A stretch of 37,129 bases of DNA from Barthelona sp. PAP020. Lineage: Eukaryota > Metamonada: BaSk clade. Where the stretch lies: positions 1 through 37,129 of the forward strand of contig JARQWU010000080.1 of the NCBI GenBank assembly GCA_040182905.1, in the 5' to 3' direction. Under the pieces are notes generated by a model. That model worked only from the letters and a program-made list of their open reading frames with translations. It was not told where the DNA came from and did no database searches. Shown here in pieces: positions 20,341 through 30,100 of this stretch. The position numbers and the translations under genes are program-made. The first letter of the stretch is position 1. Each line of letters starts with the position of its first letter.

Positions 20341-21255
20341 TTAAACCATGTTTGAGCCTGATTGTTTTGTTAAGGCAGAAACAAAATCTGGATTGATTTC
20401 CCAAAAATGTCCCTTTCCAGGTAATTCAATTGGTATTGGCAAATATTTAATAAAACCCATTCCAAAAATTTGTTCCAAGTTCTTTCTTTTCCCCAAATCA
20501 TATGCATGGGGCAGTTTGGACCTCTTTGCTGAAAATTCTTCCAATTGAGTCATGTTTCTACAGGCTAATCCATAGTGATGCCATGCAAAAGGCATAACTG
20601 GCAACATCATAACTCCAGTAAATAACAACAATGCTGAACGGCTTAGCATTGATGATTGAGCATTGTATCCAATGTCAAAAATAAAGGAAACAGCTAAAAT
20701 GAGAGTGAAAACAACCAAAGTAATGGCTTGATATATCAAAAATAAAACAAATTGCTTGCGATTCCTATAACCAACACAACCAACCCAAGGACAATGGTGA
20801 TCCATCATGAGGGAACATTTATTACAAGCAGAACAATGATGGGCTCGGTCTGGTTTAACATGTCTACAAATTTGACATTTTCTGAAGTTACCCTCATAGT
20901 CCCTTTCAATAATCTTTGGGGGCAAAATATGAGTAACACTGTCCTCATCATTCCAATCAATGGATGTTTCTTCATACCAATCATCATCAACTCGACCAGG
21001 TCCATAAATACATGACGATAAATGTGACCATATTGTTAATATTGTCAAAATAGTAAGAACTACAGCAGAAAACACACTAAAAATAAAATTTTCTTGAAAA
21101 GATGGAATAATAACTTGACTATAAACAATATACAAACCAATTGCATGTGCAACTATCATAAATATGACTAAAGCTCCCACTCCAAAAAAAGAGCAAGCTC
21201 CCAAAATTTTTTGTGGAATTGTCAGTTTTGGTTTTGGTCTTGATGGATTTGACAT
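20341..21255 (-). CDS. DHHC-type protein S-palmitoyltransferase
   Basis: The 304-residue polytopic membrane enzyme transfers palmitate to protein cysteines through an acyl-Cys intermediate. Two membrane spans (about 18-47 and 56-77) precede the Cys-rich domain, with CQICRHVKPDRAHHCSACNKC at about 127-147 and the active site DHHC at 152-155. Two more spans follow (about 168-192 and 205-225). The C-terminal side has NMTQLEEF, a variant of the TTxE motif. Oddly, the segment after the active site reads CPWVGCVG, one residue shorter than the usual CPWxNNCxG, which moves a zinc-ligand Cys. I chose the ATG at 21255 (MSNPSRPKPK); the frame is open to an ATG at 21387, but that extension is a hydrophobic, T-rich leader translation. 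Typical targets are membrane-associated signalling and trafficking proteins. Confidence 0.92.
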   Translation of the reverse strand: MSNPSRPKPKLTIPQKILGACSFFGVGALVIFMIVAHAIGLYIVYSQVIIPSFQENFIFSVFSAVVLTILTILTIWSHLSSCIYGPGRVDDDWYEETSIDWNDEDSVTHILPPKIIERDYEGNFRKCQICRHVKPDRAHHCSACNKCSLMMDHHCPWVGCVGYRNRKQFVLFLIYQAITLVVFTLILAVSFIFDIGYNAQSSMLSRSALLLFTGVMMLPVMPFAWHHYGLACRNMTQLEEFSAKRSKLPHAYDLGKRKNLEQIFGMGFIKYLPIPIELPGKGHFWEINPDFVSALTKQSGSNMV

Positions 21256-21419
21256 AATAAACAGACCAAAAACAAATAAAATTAATAAATAAAAAGAAGA
21301 ATTTATTCCAAGGTTGTTGTCTTTCTGGTACACACAATTTTTTTTAAAAACATGAAAGCACTTTTTATCACTAATGACTATAAACAAGATTAATGCAAAT
21401 AATATTGCAATAAAAACAA

Positions 21420-21869
21420 TTATACAACAGAGTATCTGCGAAAACTAACAAAAGCTAGTATTCCAAAAACAAAATGAAGGCTTTGAAATACATACATAGT
21501 AGCGCAAATTATCAAATCTACTCTTAAAATAAAACTTTGAAAGGAAGAAAAATACGAATTTGCAAAAAATGAAAATAACAACACCAAAAAGGACCACCCC
21601 AATGCTGATGATTGTTCTGTTTTATTTCCCTTACTACATAGATGATATCTTCCAATTTCAATGCAAATATAAAAAACAATTACACTAAACTCAAAAGTAA
21701 TTGATCCTGATGGAAAAGGAAGATTTGTGACTTTAAAAAACCAACTCAGTAATAATACAACAAAATACAACAAATCAAACCATTTTCCAAAAAATATTGT
21801 CATTTGAAGAAATAATGATGATCCAATTTCCACATTAACTTTTTGTGCTTCATCAATTGTCGAATCCAT
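21420..21869 (-). CDS. TMEM216/TMEM17-family ciliary transition-zone protein
   Basis: This is a 149-residue protein with four predicted membrane spans. It fits the TMEM216/TMEM17/TMEM80 family: a first span after FGKWFD, the loop LPFPSGSITFEF (compare LPYPxxNLxLDV), IEIGRYHLCSKGN (compare IExIRLFxGxKGN), LGWSFLV, and a final FILRVDLIICA...FGILAF segment. Family members belong to the MKS module of the ciliary transition zone, which gates membrane proteins entering the cilium. Which paralogue it is cannot be settled by eye. The ATG at 21869 (MDSTIDEAQ) is preferred over 21911, whose extra 14 residues (MYIFFSSFLTSFFN) are translated leader. Only about 50 bp separate it from the upstream CHMP3 stop codon. 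Confidence 0.8.
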   Translation of the reverse strand: MDSTIDEAQKVNVEIGSSLFLQMTIFFGKWFDLLYFVVLLLSWFFKVTNLPFPSGSITFEFSVIVFYICIEIGRYHLCSKGNKTEQSSALGWSFLVLLFSFFANSYFSSFQSFILRVDLIICATMYVFQSLHFVFGILAFVSFRRYSVV

Positions 21870-21920
21870 GTTGAAAAAAGAAGTTAAAAAAGAAGAAAAA
21901 AAAATGTACAAAAATACTAT

Positions 21921-22580
21921 TTACAATCCAAGTGCTTCCGCTTTTTGAAGAATGTCAGAAACATCAAAATCTTCTTCTTCTTGTTGGGCAGTAACCCCAG
22001 TAGTTCTAATATTAACGCCAGAAACTCCAGCAACAATTTCTTGCAAAGCAGCATTGACTTCTTCATCCGCCTCCTCTTCAATATCAGAACCATCAAAGAC
22101 ATCTTCAAACATTTCATCTTGCATTTCAGATAACATTCCTTGTTTTTCCATTTCCATGGTCATTTGCATCATGACTTGTTGCATTTCAGGAATTTTGACC
22201 AAATTATTAACAGACCTCATAATTTCTGCAGTACTTTGTAATGCACCTGTAATTCGTAAATTGGCAATTTGTTCTTGTATTTGCAATTCCAAAGATTCTA
22301 AATGTTGTTTAGAAACAAGCATCTTGGTAATTTGTTTCCTGGAACGAACAATTTCTTTGGCTAATAATTTTGCAGAAGTGATATCACCACCCTTGGCTGC
22401 TTTTTTCACTTCAAGCTCAACTTTTTTAATTTCACGTTCAATTTTCTTAACATCTCTGTCAATCCCCCTTTGTTCACTTTTAAGATCTCTTTTCCATTTT
22501 CTGGCTATTACTTTTGGATCATTAGGATCTTCTTTTGGTGCAGGTGGTGGTGAGTCTGATTTTCTACTAAAAAAACCCAT
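21921..22580 (-). CDS. VPS24: CHMP3/VPS24-type ESCRT-III subunit
   Basis: The 219-residue SNF7-family protein has the normal family length. A basic N-terminal half (KWKRDLKSEQRGIDRDVKKI, about 28-47) leads into LAKEIVRSRKQITKM and the LRITGALQSTAEIMRSVNNLVKIPEM segment near the centre. That segment matches VPS24/CHMP3 (LRVAGSLQKSTEVMKAM...LVKIPEI) better than CHMP2 or SNF7. The C-terminal part is acidic and autoinhibitory, ending DVSDILQKAEALGL, a MIM1-like helix for binding the VPS4 MIT domain. ESCRT-III polymerises on membranes and drives scission in multivesicular body formation, cytokinesis and membrane repair. CHMP2 is the closest alternative identity. Confidence 0.9.
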   Translation of the reverse strand: MGFFSRKSDSPPPAPKEDPNDPKVIARKWKRDLKSEQRGIDRDVKKIEREIKKVELEVKKAAKGGDITSAKLLAKEIVRSRKQITKMLVSKQHLESLELQIQEQIANLRITGALQSTAEIMRSVNNLVKIPEMQQVMMQMTMEMEKQGMLSEMQDEMFEDVFDGSDIEEEADEEVNAALQEIVAGVSGVNIRTTGVTAQQEEEDFDVSDILQKAEALGL

Positions 22581-22671
22581 AAAATGTATGTTTAAAAAAA
22601 AAAAAGAATTTCTGTCCTTTCCAAGAGATTTTTACAAAAAGAACAAATTTCTTTGAAACTGTCAAACTATC

Positions 22672-22935
22672 TCACAGTGCAAATTTCGTGGTGGTACTTA
22701 TAGTTCCTTTTTGAATAGTGATTTTCCCCACAAAATTTTCTATCATCACTAATTTTCTATGATATTGGTCAACATAAAACGATTCTTCAGGAATTGAAAA
22801 CAGTTTTTTTTTGTATTTTCTGATTGTTGAGTATTGTTTCTTTTTTAATTCCTTGTAACATTCTTTAGTTATTGTTATAGACTGTTGAATGGAAGGTTCA
22901 GTTGGGGAAAGTTCGGGTTCATTGGGCTTATTCAT
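22672..22935 (-). CDS. Small orphan protein, 87 residues
   Basis: The reading frame starts at the first in-frame ATG (MNKPNEPELSPTEP); the frame stays open upstream to about 22989 but with no ATG. The N-terminus is Pro/Glu/Ser-rich and probably flexible. The rest is Lys/Tyr-rich with a basic stretch (YKELKKKQYSTIRKYKKKL), then SIPEESFYVDQYH and a hydrophobic beta-like tail. No signal peptide or membrane span is seen. It lies between CHMP3 and the divergent DWNN gene, in a stretch where every other interval of this size is coding. I do not recognise the family. It could be a lineage-specific gene or a chance frame. Confidence 0.45.
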   Translation of the reverse strand: MNKPNEPELSPTEPSIQQSITITKECYKELKKKQYSTIRKYKKKLFSIPEESFYVDQYHRKLVMIENFVGKITIQKGTISTTTKFAL

Positions 22936-23094
22936 GTTCTTTTGGCACTTTTTGGCCAAGCAGGCATTTTTTCTTTCAAGGCATTTCAATAATATTATTA
23001 TTATTTCTATAACAAATAATCAAATATTTATTAACAATAAATCAAACAAAAAAGTTAAACACTTCTTTTTCTATCTAGTTTTTTTGTGGGGTAC
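22936..23094. promoter_or_regulatory. Divergent intergenic promoter region
   Basis: About 160 bp separate the starts of the minus-strand block and the plus-strand DWNN gene, so this interval should hold both promoters. It contains AT-rich tracts (ATAATATTATTATTATT near 22990-23006) and a T-rich stretch just before the DWNN start. No specific factor site can be named. Confidence 0.4.
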
Positions 23095-23616
23095 ATGAGC
23101 TCCTCAATTATTCGATACCAATATCAGGGGTCTATTCATTTTCAAAAAGAACTAAATTTTCAACCAAATTGCAAATATTCGACAGCTGAAATTGAAAATC
23201 AAATATTGCGTACTAATTTTCTTGGTTCTGATGAAAATGAAAACAAAGTTAGCCTTGAATTTATTGAAAAGTCAACAGGAAAAGTTTATGAGCGAAATGA
23301 AATCATACCTAGTGGTGCCAATCTTATTGTCAGAACTATTTCGTCATGGAACGCTGGAGCAAAATTCAATGAAGATGATGAAACAAAGAATTTATCATCA
23401 GAAATAAATAAGAATGGTGGGTTGGAAAAAGATGACATTGCATTGGAACAAACTTCCAAAATTTCGCACACCATCAAGCACAGTTGTGATTTTAGTGGTA
23501 ATAATTCAACAAATGTACAACAATATATCAGACTTCTCAATATTAGAGCACAAAACAAAAACAATCCCAGAATAGCGACAAAAAATCCTCAAACAAAACG
23601 TGAGCCATCTCTTTGA
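23095..23616 (+). CDS. DWNN-domain protein (RBBP6/Mpe1-like, lacks zinc knuckle and RING)
   Basis: The 173-residue protein begins with a DWNN ubiquitin-like domain (residues 1-85). It has the family start MSSSIIRYQYQGSIHF (compare MSCVHYKFSSKLNYDTV) and the end EIIPSGANLIVRTIS (compare ALIPKNSSVIVRRIP). In yeast Mpe1 and human RBBP6 the domain is followed by a CCHC zinc knuckle and a RING finger, and the proteins act in mRNA 3'-end cleavage and polyadenylation and as E3 ligases. Here only about 90 polar, Asn/Lys-rich residues follow. No Cys cluster is present, and the next gene starts 218 bp later, so a missing exon is unlikely. A stand-alone form exists in humans as RBBP6 isoform 3. The ATG at 23095 is the first in frame. 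Confidence 0.8.
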   Translation: MSSSIIRYQYQGSIHFQKELNFQPNCKYSTAEIENQILRTNFLGSDENENKVSLEFIEKSTGKVYERNEIIPSGANLIVRTISSWNAGAKFNEDDETKNLSSEINKNGGLEKDDIALEQTSKISHTIKHSCDFSGNNSTNVQQYIRLLNIRAQNKNNPRIATKNPQTKREPSL

Positions 23617-23833
23617 ACTTTTTTTTTCATCGATCGCCTTTTCAATAAATATTTTATATTTGATTATTACAAAATTGGTTTCAAACGACCATTGAAGAAA
23701 AAATGTTCAAAATGTCACTTATGATGCAAAACAAAGGAAAAAGTCCGTTCTGTGAAAACAAAAAACAATTCAAAAAAAAAAAATTCTTTTAAAATTGTTT
23801 GTTCTTTCAATTGATGAACTTTGAAATCATTTC

Positions 23834-26515
23834 ATGAGTGAACGGATTTTTATCGAAAAGGTAGCTCGAGATTTAAAGGATGCAGCTCTTGTGTATAGTG
23901 ATCATGAAAAAGCAACTTTGGAAGAAAATAAGTTGAAGAAAAAAGAGTTGGATTTATTGAATTTAAAAGAATCGACAGAAAATAAAAAAAGAGAACAACA
24001 ACTGCGGATTAATACAGAATTAAGGGACAAATTAAATGATTTTAAGAGAGATGAAGAAGCTTATGTACGTGAATTAGATAAAAAAGAAAACACTATAGTT
24101 GAATTGAGGAAAGTGGAATCTTCTCTGTTGAAAGAAAAAGAAAGTCAAGAAATATTATATCAACAAAAGATTGAACCCCACGTAAAAACGTTACAAACTG
24201 CTATTCAAAGTATAAAAGATGATATTGTTAGAAATAATACAAATTTAGAAAATTTAAGAAAACAAAAAGACACAAAAGTTTTGAAGGTGAAAGAAACTGA
24301 AGAAAATATCAATTATTTAGCGAATACGTTAGTTCAATTAAGACATAATGAATTAAGAGACAAAACGAAACCTGATAATGTTAGAAGCAATGCTGATGAA
24401 GTTCAGGCTGAATATAATATTGTTCTGGAAAAGTACAACAGTCAAAAGAAAATTATTGAGAACCATGATAATCAAATTAAGGAGATTCAAAGTGAAGAAC
24501 GTGAATTAAAGAGTAATTTTGGAGAGATTCGAAAGAAGCATTTAAATATTTTAGCAGAGATTGAGATTTCAGCAAAAAACTGTGATCATATCAAAATGAT
24601 GCTTGAAAGTGCCAAGAATTCAATAAAATGTCAGCAAGAGGAAAAATCAAAGCTAAGATTTGATGAAAAATCAATTGGTCAACAAATGCTTTCTTTGCAA
24701 AATGAAATATCAATTCGAACCACACAAAGAAATCATCTGGCAAGTCAATTTCAAACCGCTGAAAGGATGTTGAAAAGAGTTGAAGAAGAATTACCACGTT
24801 TGGAAAACATTAAAGCTGATATTGAAAGAGAAATTGAGCTTGGCCACCAAACATCCAAAGAACACATGAAATTTATGAATGAACAGGCAGAAACAATGGT
24901 TATGCAAATGGCCGACCTTGTAAAATCGGAAATGATTTCTGAAGAGATGGGAATAGAGTGTAGAAATATTGCTGTTTCATTGGAAAAATATAGAAATCAA
25001 GTAAATGCTTTAAATGAGATTATCACCTCCAAAAATAGAGAGATTAGTAATGTAAGAAGGGATGTTAATGAAAAATTTAGAGAATTATCGTTAATAAATC
25101 AGGATATTAAAGATATCAAGGACAATTTACGAATTGAATCCTTAGTTGAAATGGAATTGATAAAGAAAATAAACTATCTAAAGAACAGTGTCCAAGAGTA
25201 TCAAAAATTGAATAGCAATTTGAAGAATGAAAAGAATATCTATTTGACGGCTATTAATTCAAACAAACAAGATTTGTTAGATATGAAGGAAAAGTTAAAG
25301 ATACTTACAAATGAATCAAACAATTTGAATTATCAAATAAATGAAAAGAATCAAAATTTACAGAAACAAGAGCAATTGACGTCAATGATTGAGGGACAAA
25401 AGCTACAATATTTCGCGTCCAAGACAAAATTGAAATCAGTTTATGAAAAGAAAGAAAAGAAGATTGAATTACAACTGAACACAATGATGTCCTACAGTGA
25501 AAATTTAAATCAGATTGAGAAAACTTTGATTTCCTTACGCAGAAATTATGCTGATTCAATAGATGGTAGAAACGCTTTAGGATTACAATTGATTGATAGA
25601 AATGATGAGTTATGTGTGTTGTATGAAAAAGCAAATACTCAATCTTCTGTAATTGACAAGGGTAATCAAGTGTTAGAGATTCAAGATACAGAATTTAATG
25701 CTTTGAAGATTGAAGCACAGAATTTGGAAAATGATCTTCGTGTTCAGAGGAAACATCAAATTAATAATGCTGAAGTTGAAGAAACAATTGAGAATTTAAA
25801 GAATGAGTTGATTGAGTTTAGACAAATGGCTGATTCTCTATCATTACGTCTGGAAGATCCTGAAGAAAAGGATAGGTTTATCATGTTAAATGGACAGACT
25901 CCAGTTAAAGAAGAACTTTTAAGGAAACAGGAAGAAATTCAAAGAAAAATTACTGAAAAACAAGATGAATTGATCCAAAAAGAATTGGTTTTAGAGGATT
26001 ATGTTACTCAAACTGAAGGAATGCAACAACGGTTTTTGTCAGATGCAGAAGTTTCTGCAGATATTCAAAAGAATAGGACAAATCTCAAAGCAGAATTGAA
26101 TAAAATCAATAGAAAAAGTATGGCTTTAGCTGCTGAACTTGCCATGGTAATTACACAAGATGAGGTGTTAGAAGAAAGACATTTTGATCTGAACGAAATG
26201 GTTCAACACATGAAAGATAACATGAAAAATGGATTACCTCCTTATGAGGAGGCGGATGCCGACTTTGCTAAATACGTTCAAGCAGAAATGAATTATTACC
26301 AATCTTTGATTGACATGAAAGAAAGACAAGCAGAAGAAATGTTACCTGCTGATGCTGTTTTCACACATGCTCCTATGAGACCATCAGGGTATAAACCCAA
26401 ATTTGGTCCAGACAAGGGGATTGAACAACCTTATCTTCATCCCCCTATGTTCCCGACAAAAACTCAAGCTCACAAGTATTATTCAAAACCAAAACCTATT
26501 CCTGTCAATCGTTGA
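23834..26515 (+). CDS. CCDC146: CCDC146/MBO2-like coiled-coil ciliary protein
   Basis: The 893-residue protein is almost entirely coiled coil (about residues 15-800), with heptad-rich Lys/Glu/Leu sequence and no other domain. The identity rests on the conserved C-terminal third. SLRLEDPEEKDRF is followed by VKEELLRKQEEIQRKITEK, a KELVLEDY segment, INRKSMALAAELAM (compare TEKMMALVAELSM) and NGLPPYEEADADF (compare EKGLPLNKEIEKEW). A Pro-rich tail with a GYKPKFGPD motif resembles the CCDC146 end. MBO2, the Chlamydomonas orthologue, lies along the proximal cilium and is needed for normal waveform. Mammalian CCDC146 is required for sperm flagella and binds microtubule structures. The ATG at 23834 is the first in frame. 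Confidence 0.85.
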   Translation: MSERIFIEKVARDLKDAALVYSDHEKATLEENKLKKKELDLLNLKESTENKKREQQLRINTELRDKLNDFKRDEEAYVRELDKKENTIVELRKVESSLLKEKESQEILYQQKIEPHVKTLQTAIQSIKDDIVRNNTNLENLRKQKDTKVLKVKETEENINYLANTLVQLRHNELRDKTKPDNVRSNADEVQAEYNIVLEKYNSQKKIIENHDNQIKEIQSEERELKSNFGEIRKKHLNILAEIEISAKNCDHIKMMLESAKNSIKCQQEEKSKLRFDEKSIGQQMLSLQNEISIRTTQRNHLASQFQTAERMLKRVEEELPRLENIKADIEREIELGHQTSKEHMKFMNEQAETMVMQMADLVKSEMISEEMGIECRNIAVSLEKYRNQVNALNEIITSKNREISNVRRDVNEKFRELSLINQDIKDIKDNLRIESLVEMELIKKINYLKNSVQEYQKLNSNLKNEKNIYLTAINSNKQDLLDMKEKLKILTNESNNLNYQINEKNQNLQKQEQLTSMIEGQKLQYFASKTKLKSVYEKKEKKIELQLNTMMSYSENLNQIEKTLISLRRNYADSIDGRNALGLQLIDRNDELCVLYEKANTQSSVIDKGNQVLEIQDTEFNALKIEAQNLENDLRVQRKHQINNAEVEETIENLKNELIEFRQMADSLSLRLEDPEEKDRFIMLNGQTPVKEELLRKQEEIQRKITEKQDELIQKELVLEDYVTQTEGMQQRFLSDAEVSADIQKNRTNLKAELNKINRKSMALAAELAMVITQDEVLEERHFDLNEMVQHMKDNMKNGLPPYEEADADFAKYVQAEMNYYQSLIDMKERQAEEMLPADAVFTHAPMRPSGYKPKFGPDKGIEQPYLHPPMFPTKTQAHKYYSKPKPIPVNR

Positions 26516-27148
26516 GGATGTTGCACAGTTTTTTTGTATTTTTCCTGTTAGTCAAATCATTGTCATCATTTCAACAATTTGTTTTTATTGTTTGTATATT
26601 AAAACTTCAGCTTGTAAATTGTTCATTCAAAAAAATTATTTTTTTTTTCAAATTTTTCAGAAAAAGAAGCAAGATCAAAGGGTTGACCAATAAAGAAATA
26701 GAGTCTTCAACAATGAAACAAAAAGAAATAAAAGCAATCAGACGAAGTTCTTCTGTCCTTGCTTTATTTCCTTTGATATTAAACTTTCCAACAGAGGAGA
26801 GTACCATGTGATCTGTGAAATTTTTGTAGTTTTAGTCGAATGAGATCATTGTTCCAGAAATCTGACTCAATTATCTTAGATTTCTTGTATTTCACTTGAA
26901 ATGGTCAAAAGTTCTTAATCAGGAAGGAGCTCGCAATGAGATAGCAGTGAAAAGACCAGTAAGCTTTAAAAGAAACACTGACGTTAAATAAGGATGAATA
27001 TTTATCACTTGCTAATAAACTTGGCTCCAGTTTCAAGTTTTTGAAAGTTTTGAAAAAAGTTTCATAGAATGAAAAAAAAATTAAAATTATTTACATAAAC
27101 CCCTTCAAATGGGAAAAAGCGGCATCATGTTTAAAAAACAATATGCAA
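26516..27148. other. Convergent gap with possible spliced exons
   Basis: This 633-bp gap lies between the CCDC146 and calpain-like stop codons. On the plus strand, a strong polypyrimidine acceptor (TTTTTTTTTTCAAATTTTTCAG, ending 26660) precedes an open stretch to 26811, and a second acceptor (ATTATCTTAG, ending 26879) precedes an open stretch ending TAA at 26991 (NQEGARNEIAVKRPVSFKR). The two could join into one C-terminal coding sequence, but no start exon is evident, so no CDS is called. The minus strand has a 66-codon hydrophobic frame at 26607-26807 that is probably chance. Confidence 0.25.
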
Positions 27149-30100
27149 TTACAACACAGATAAACTCACGTCCAGATCACATTGATTACTGTAAATTTTC
27201 AAACAATAGCGACACTCATCCTCTTGATTGGAAACGAAAGGTAAAATGCTAACAAGGTTACTGGCCTGTTCAATGGTAATATTGACTCGAACAATATTAC
27301 ATGCAATGGGTTTTAAATAAATCAAATCAGTAATCAATGACATTTCATGCATGGATGTAATAGGAATGTTATGATGAGAAAACAACCCCAAAACAATAGA
27401 TATTGAATTATCTGCTGCATTTGATGGTGTTGAAGTGTTTAAAAACAGTTGAGTAAAATCAATGAAAAGATCAATTGTGTTGTTAGATCCATAATTACGA
27501 AAATTAGTGATAGATAATGTATGTTGAGGTGCTTGAAAGAGCAAAGAATTGTTTGGATCGAATATTTGTACATTTTTTCCAATAATTTGACCAAATGAAA
27601 CACAATGTCGAAATAGACGATAATTCGCAAAATTAATAACAACACTCATCTGATCAATCAACTCTTCCATTGTTAACCAAACTCCAAAAGACAAAGAGTT
27701 GGTTAATGTGTCTGAGGTTGTGCTCAAATTATCATACATCTCTTGACTATGTTGTGATGATTTTGACAAACCATTATTCAAGGGATTTATTAGATTCCTG
27801 TCTTTTAAACCAGAATTTAATTGGTTATTTAACTTTCTAGTCCACTTAAATGATTTTTCGTTATACAATCCGGTAAAATGTTCTGCAACATTAACATTTG
27901 GATTACAAGGAATCAAATGAAAGAAAGTACATCGAGAACCGTCAATATTAGTATCATAAAGATAATCTATAAAAAAGTCAAAACTAAATGGTAATCCAAT
28001 ATCACTCAATGGTAATTTATCATCCCGGTTTTGAGATTGAGATTGAGATTGAGATTTTGTTGTACAAATTGTAGAATAATGAGGTAAATACGTTGACCAA
28101 TTAATGGTGTTACAAAAGTCATTTATGTCTGATGGTTGAATCAAAGCAGGAATCCATATATTTTCATATGAACCAGTAATTATTCGAAGAAACTTGATTT
28201 CTGTAAATAATCTACCAATGGAACCATAATTCCCTGCTAGTTTTGCCAGCATTTTTTCAATAAATGCTGCAGTCATTAAAGACCAATCAAAATGATTATC
28301 GACAGATAATAATCGACCAATAATTTCATTGGGTAAAGTGGTATCAAGAATTAAAAATTCTTCCTTCGAATTAAAATAGTATTTTATCAACAAAATGCCA
28401 CTTTGAAAATCTGCTCTAACAATAATATTGTTTAAACATTGAAGAAAGTCTTGATGTTGACTTGAAAATATATGATTTAGAAAGTATCCTGAAATCAAAG
28501 GTTTGTAAGAATATCCTTTATTCAAAGGTTTTAATTGATGAAATTTAAAATTATTTTTACTGTTTGAACTAGATAAATATTCATTTATATTTTTGAATTG
28601 AATTGGTTGATTATTATCATCAAAAAACAAAGAATCATCTTCAGAATCTTGATACAATTCTCCAGCTTTTCTACATTCTTTTGCTAAGCGACAGAAACGT
28701 AAAGTAGCACTGGCTAATTTATCATGACTGTCCTTTTTTAATTCATTTAAATATAACACTGAATTCTTTCTTTTTGTTTTCTTAGTTTTATGCTTTTCAT
28801 TAACTGACATCACTATGCTGCTTTGTATAGAATTTTGTTCTGATGATTTCAATGAATGATACACTTGCTTCAAAGAACTTCGTATCTTTTGATACTTTTT
28901 ACCAACTAATTGCAAGGTGTATTTTGAATAATTCTCAGTACTCAAACAATCTATCAATAATTCAACCAATTCATCAAAACTAAGTTCTAAATTTATGAAA
29001 ATGGGAAAAATACTATTAAAATCTTGAGGCTTTGCCACAGATAACAACTCTCTTAATTTCACAATAGTATTTAAATGCTTAGAAACCCTTTGTAAGTAAT
29101 TCTTCAAATCTCTTTTCAATGAAATCGTTTGTTGTCGTTTTTTTTCTTCTTCTTTCGTCATTAATTTACTTAATGACTTGTTATTTTTATTTTTTGAAGT
29201 TTTATAACAGATTTCTTCATTAGTCTTCAATTTTTGAATTTGAATCTGATTATAATAATTTTCTTGTTGATTAAGTTCTTTCTGTGTTAAAAAGGAAGGT
29301 TCTCTTTCATTACCATTATAAACAAAAATCTTTAATTCATCAGATTGAGATGAATCTATTTGAGTGTCATTATTCAAGTTCTGGGTCTTTATTTGAGGAT
29401 CAGTATGATCTTCCATCGAAATAGATATTGTGACCGATTTAGATTCAGGTTCAACAGATATGTCGGGATTTTTTGTTTCTAAATCAGCATCCAAATCAAA
29501 CTCATAATGTTGCAAAGAAGTAACATAATTTTGGTAATCAGTATCCTCATTATATAATGAAAAACTATCGTTGTTAAGAAAAGAATCTTGTTTTTGAAGA
29601 CCATGAAGTGGTTCATTGATTACAACCATCGTTTCCCCTAAAACATTTGAAGAAGAAGAAGTTAAGGTGGACGTTTGATTCAAAATATCTGAAGCACATA
29701 AATTAATGATATTAGAATTGGCTAAAAGTCCAACTATCCTTTCCTCACTATTAATATCTGATTCTTGGTTGAAAAAATTCCCGTAATTTATCGAGTTGTT
29801 CAAAATTGTTTGTGACACATCATTTGAGGTTTGGATATATTGTTCAACTCGAGCTTTATCAATGGTCCTAAAAACTTGGAACTTATCATACATTTCTTTT
29901 AATAAAAGGGGGTCTTTAATTTGTTGAAATTCTTCTGTACCTGAGAAAAATGTACTATAATGTTGTTCACCCCATTTTCTAATTTTAAAATCCAGTTGAC
30001 GATACACATTGTTTGAATTGTTGACTAAATTTAAAAAAAAACTGCCTTCTAAAAGCTTTTGTCCTGCTAACAATTCCCAAAGTGTTTTCTGCAATTTTAC

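Noticed and set aside
21952-22656. 234-codon plus-strand frame opposite CHMP3
   Set aside because: It is Ser/Ile-rich antisense of a clearly conserved ESCRT-III gene.
23800-23836. TCATTT just before the CCDC146 ATG, like a trichomonad Inr
   Set aside because: Most other starts in the window (DHHC, TMEM216 family, CHMP3, TSR1, RRP36) have no such element within about 30 bp, so it is probably chance.
26607-26807. 66-codon minus-strand hydrophobic frame in the convergent gap
   Set aside because: Composition is that of an AT-rich chance frame, and it overlaps plus-strand acceptor-like sequence; there is no family match.
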